Positions 5,766 through 6,332 of a stretch of 6,332 bases of DNA are shown in pieces. Source of the stretch: Caldilineaceae bacterium (GTDB lineage Bacteria > Chloroflexota > Anaerolineae > Caldilineales > Caldilineaceae); assembly GCA_026645635.1 (NCBI GenBank), contig JAPKMV010000212.1:1-6332 (forward strand). The letters run 5' to 3'. Below the pieces are notes generated by a model that worked only from the letters and a program-made list of their open reading frames with translations, was not told the origin of the DNA and searched no databases. The position numbers were made by a program, and so were the translations under genes. Position 1 is the first letter of the stretch, and each line of letters starts with the position of its first letter.

Positions 5766-6332
5766 ATGAACAAGCATCATGTATGGATGCGCTGGCTCGT
5801 AACCGGCCTGGCGATTGCCGCAATTGCCGTGGCCGCGCTGGCCATCGCCCCGTTGACCAGCTTTGCCCAGACCGACTCGGGCAGTGATGCGCCGGCGACG
5901 CCTGCCGCGCCGGAGGAATCGACGGCGCCGAAAGCCTACGGTCGCGGCGGCATGGGGATGCTCCATGACTTCGGGATGCGCGGCGGCATGATGGAGGATC
6001 ACCAGGCGTATCTGGCTGAAGCGCTCGGCATCACTGTCGAAGAACTCCAGGCCGCCCAGGAAAAGGCCCACGCGGCGATGGTCGCCCAGGCCGTGGAAGA
6101 TGGCGTGATTACCCAGGAGCAGGCCGACCTGATGGCCGCCGGCCAGGCGTTCCGCGCCTACATGGCCGACAGCACCGCGCAGTCCGTGACCGATGCACTG
6201 GCGGCGGCCGTCGAAGCCGGCGCCATCACCCAGGAGCAGGCCGACTTGCTCACCGAGCAGATGGGCCAGATGGGGCGCGGCGGCATGTTCGGTGGCCTGA
6301 TGGAGCGCGGGATGCGCATGTTTGGCAACCGC
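5766..6332 (+). CDS. Exported Met/Gly-rich protein with ITQEQAD repeats (open at window edge)
   Basis: I do not recognise a characterised family member. The 189 residues present start MNKHHVWMRW, followed by a hydrophobic segment (about 11-30) and a likely signal peptidase site after SFA (residue 34). A Pro/Ala/Glu-rich linker covers about 40-57. A Gly/Met-rich block (GRGGMGMLHDFGMRGGMM, 59-76) follows. Helical repeats then come: LGITVEELQAAQEK (87-100), EDGVITQEQADLM (111-123) and EAGAITQEQADLL (150-162). A second Gly/Met-rich block, 167-187, ends the visible part. The repeats resemble the GxITQEQAD helix-turn pattern of small secreted bacterial proteins of DUF2680 type; that link is from memory and tentative. 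Met-rich blocks could bind copper, but no Cys or His cluster supports it. A clear RBS and three-periodic codon use support it as a real gene. No stop is reached. Confidence 0.85.
   Translation, partial: MNKHHVWMRWLVTGLAIAAIAVAALAIAPLTSFAQTDSGSDAPATPAAPEESTAPKAYGRGGMGMLHDFGMRGGMMEDHQAYLAEALGITVEELQAAQEKAHAAMVAQAVEDGVITQEQADLMAAGQAFRAYMADSTAQSVTDALAAAVEAGAITQEQADLLTEQMGQMGRGGMFGGLMERGMRMFGNR
6111..6245 (+). repeat. 117-bp-period direct repeat inside the exported-protein gene
   Basis: An 18-base sequence at 6111-6128 recurs exactly at 6228-6245, a period of 117 bp or 39 codons. It encodes TQEQAD in both copies. The flanking codons match at the amino-acid level (E-x-G-x-I before, L after), which indicates an internal duplication of a helical module. 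Confidence 0.85.

Overview
The window is GC-rich bacterial chromosome with three genes on the minus strand (serS, topA and a GH32 fructosidase, in that chromosomal order) and one gene on the plus strand at the right edge. The combination of a transcriptional T-box in front of serS, a TopA that lacks zinc-finger cysteines but carries extra C-terminal repeats and a Lys/Ala/Pro tail, and large imperfect palindromes in the intergenic gaps would suit a Chloroflexota-type bacterium (Anaerolineae/Caldilineae-like). An actinobacterium or another GC-rich phylum cannot be excluded from the sequence alone.

Layout, left to right. 1-543 (minus) is the N-terminal 181 codons of seryl-tRNA synthetase, cut by the window edge. 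544-907 is its leader: an SD, a 66-bp palindrome, and a T-box riboswitch that can be read almost base by base (AGC serine specifier, Stem III, UGGCACC bulge, mutually exclusive antiterminator and terminator). Upstream of that come a perfect 20-bp palindrome over the predicted transcription start and a sigma70-type promoter. 908-1117 holds a second palindromic repeat. 1118-3835 (minus) is topA. 3836-4168 holds the topA leader and promoter and a third palindromic repeat. 4169-5635 (minus) is a cytoplasmic GH32 beta-fructosidase. 5636-5765 is a divergent promoter region. 5766-6332 (plus) is the start of an exported Met/Gly-rich protein with an internal ITQEQAD repeat; it runs off the window.

The genes do not form an obvious pathway. 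serS and topA are housekeeping genes with their own promoters. The GH32 enzyme stands alone, with no sugar transporter or regulator in view. serS should respond to uncharged tRNA-Ser through the T-box. I see no defence system, CRISPR array, insertion-sequence transposase, tRNA or rRNA. The strongest points for a second look are the serine T-box with a palindrome inserted between its terminator and the ribosome-binding site, the related but non-identical palindromes in three separate gaps, the 20-bp operator-like palindrome at the serS start, and the exported repeat protein.
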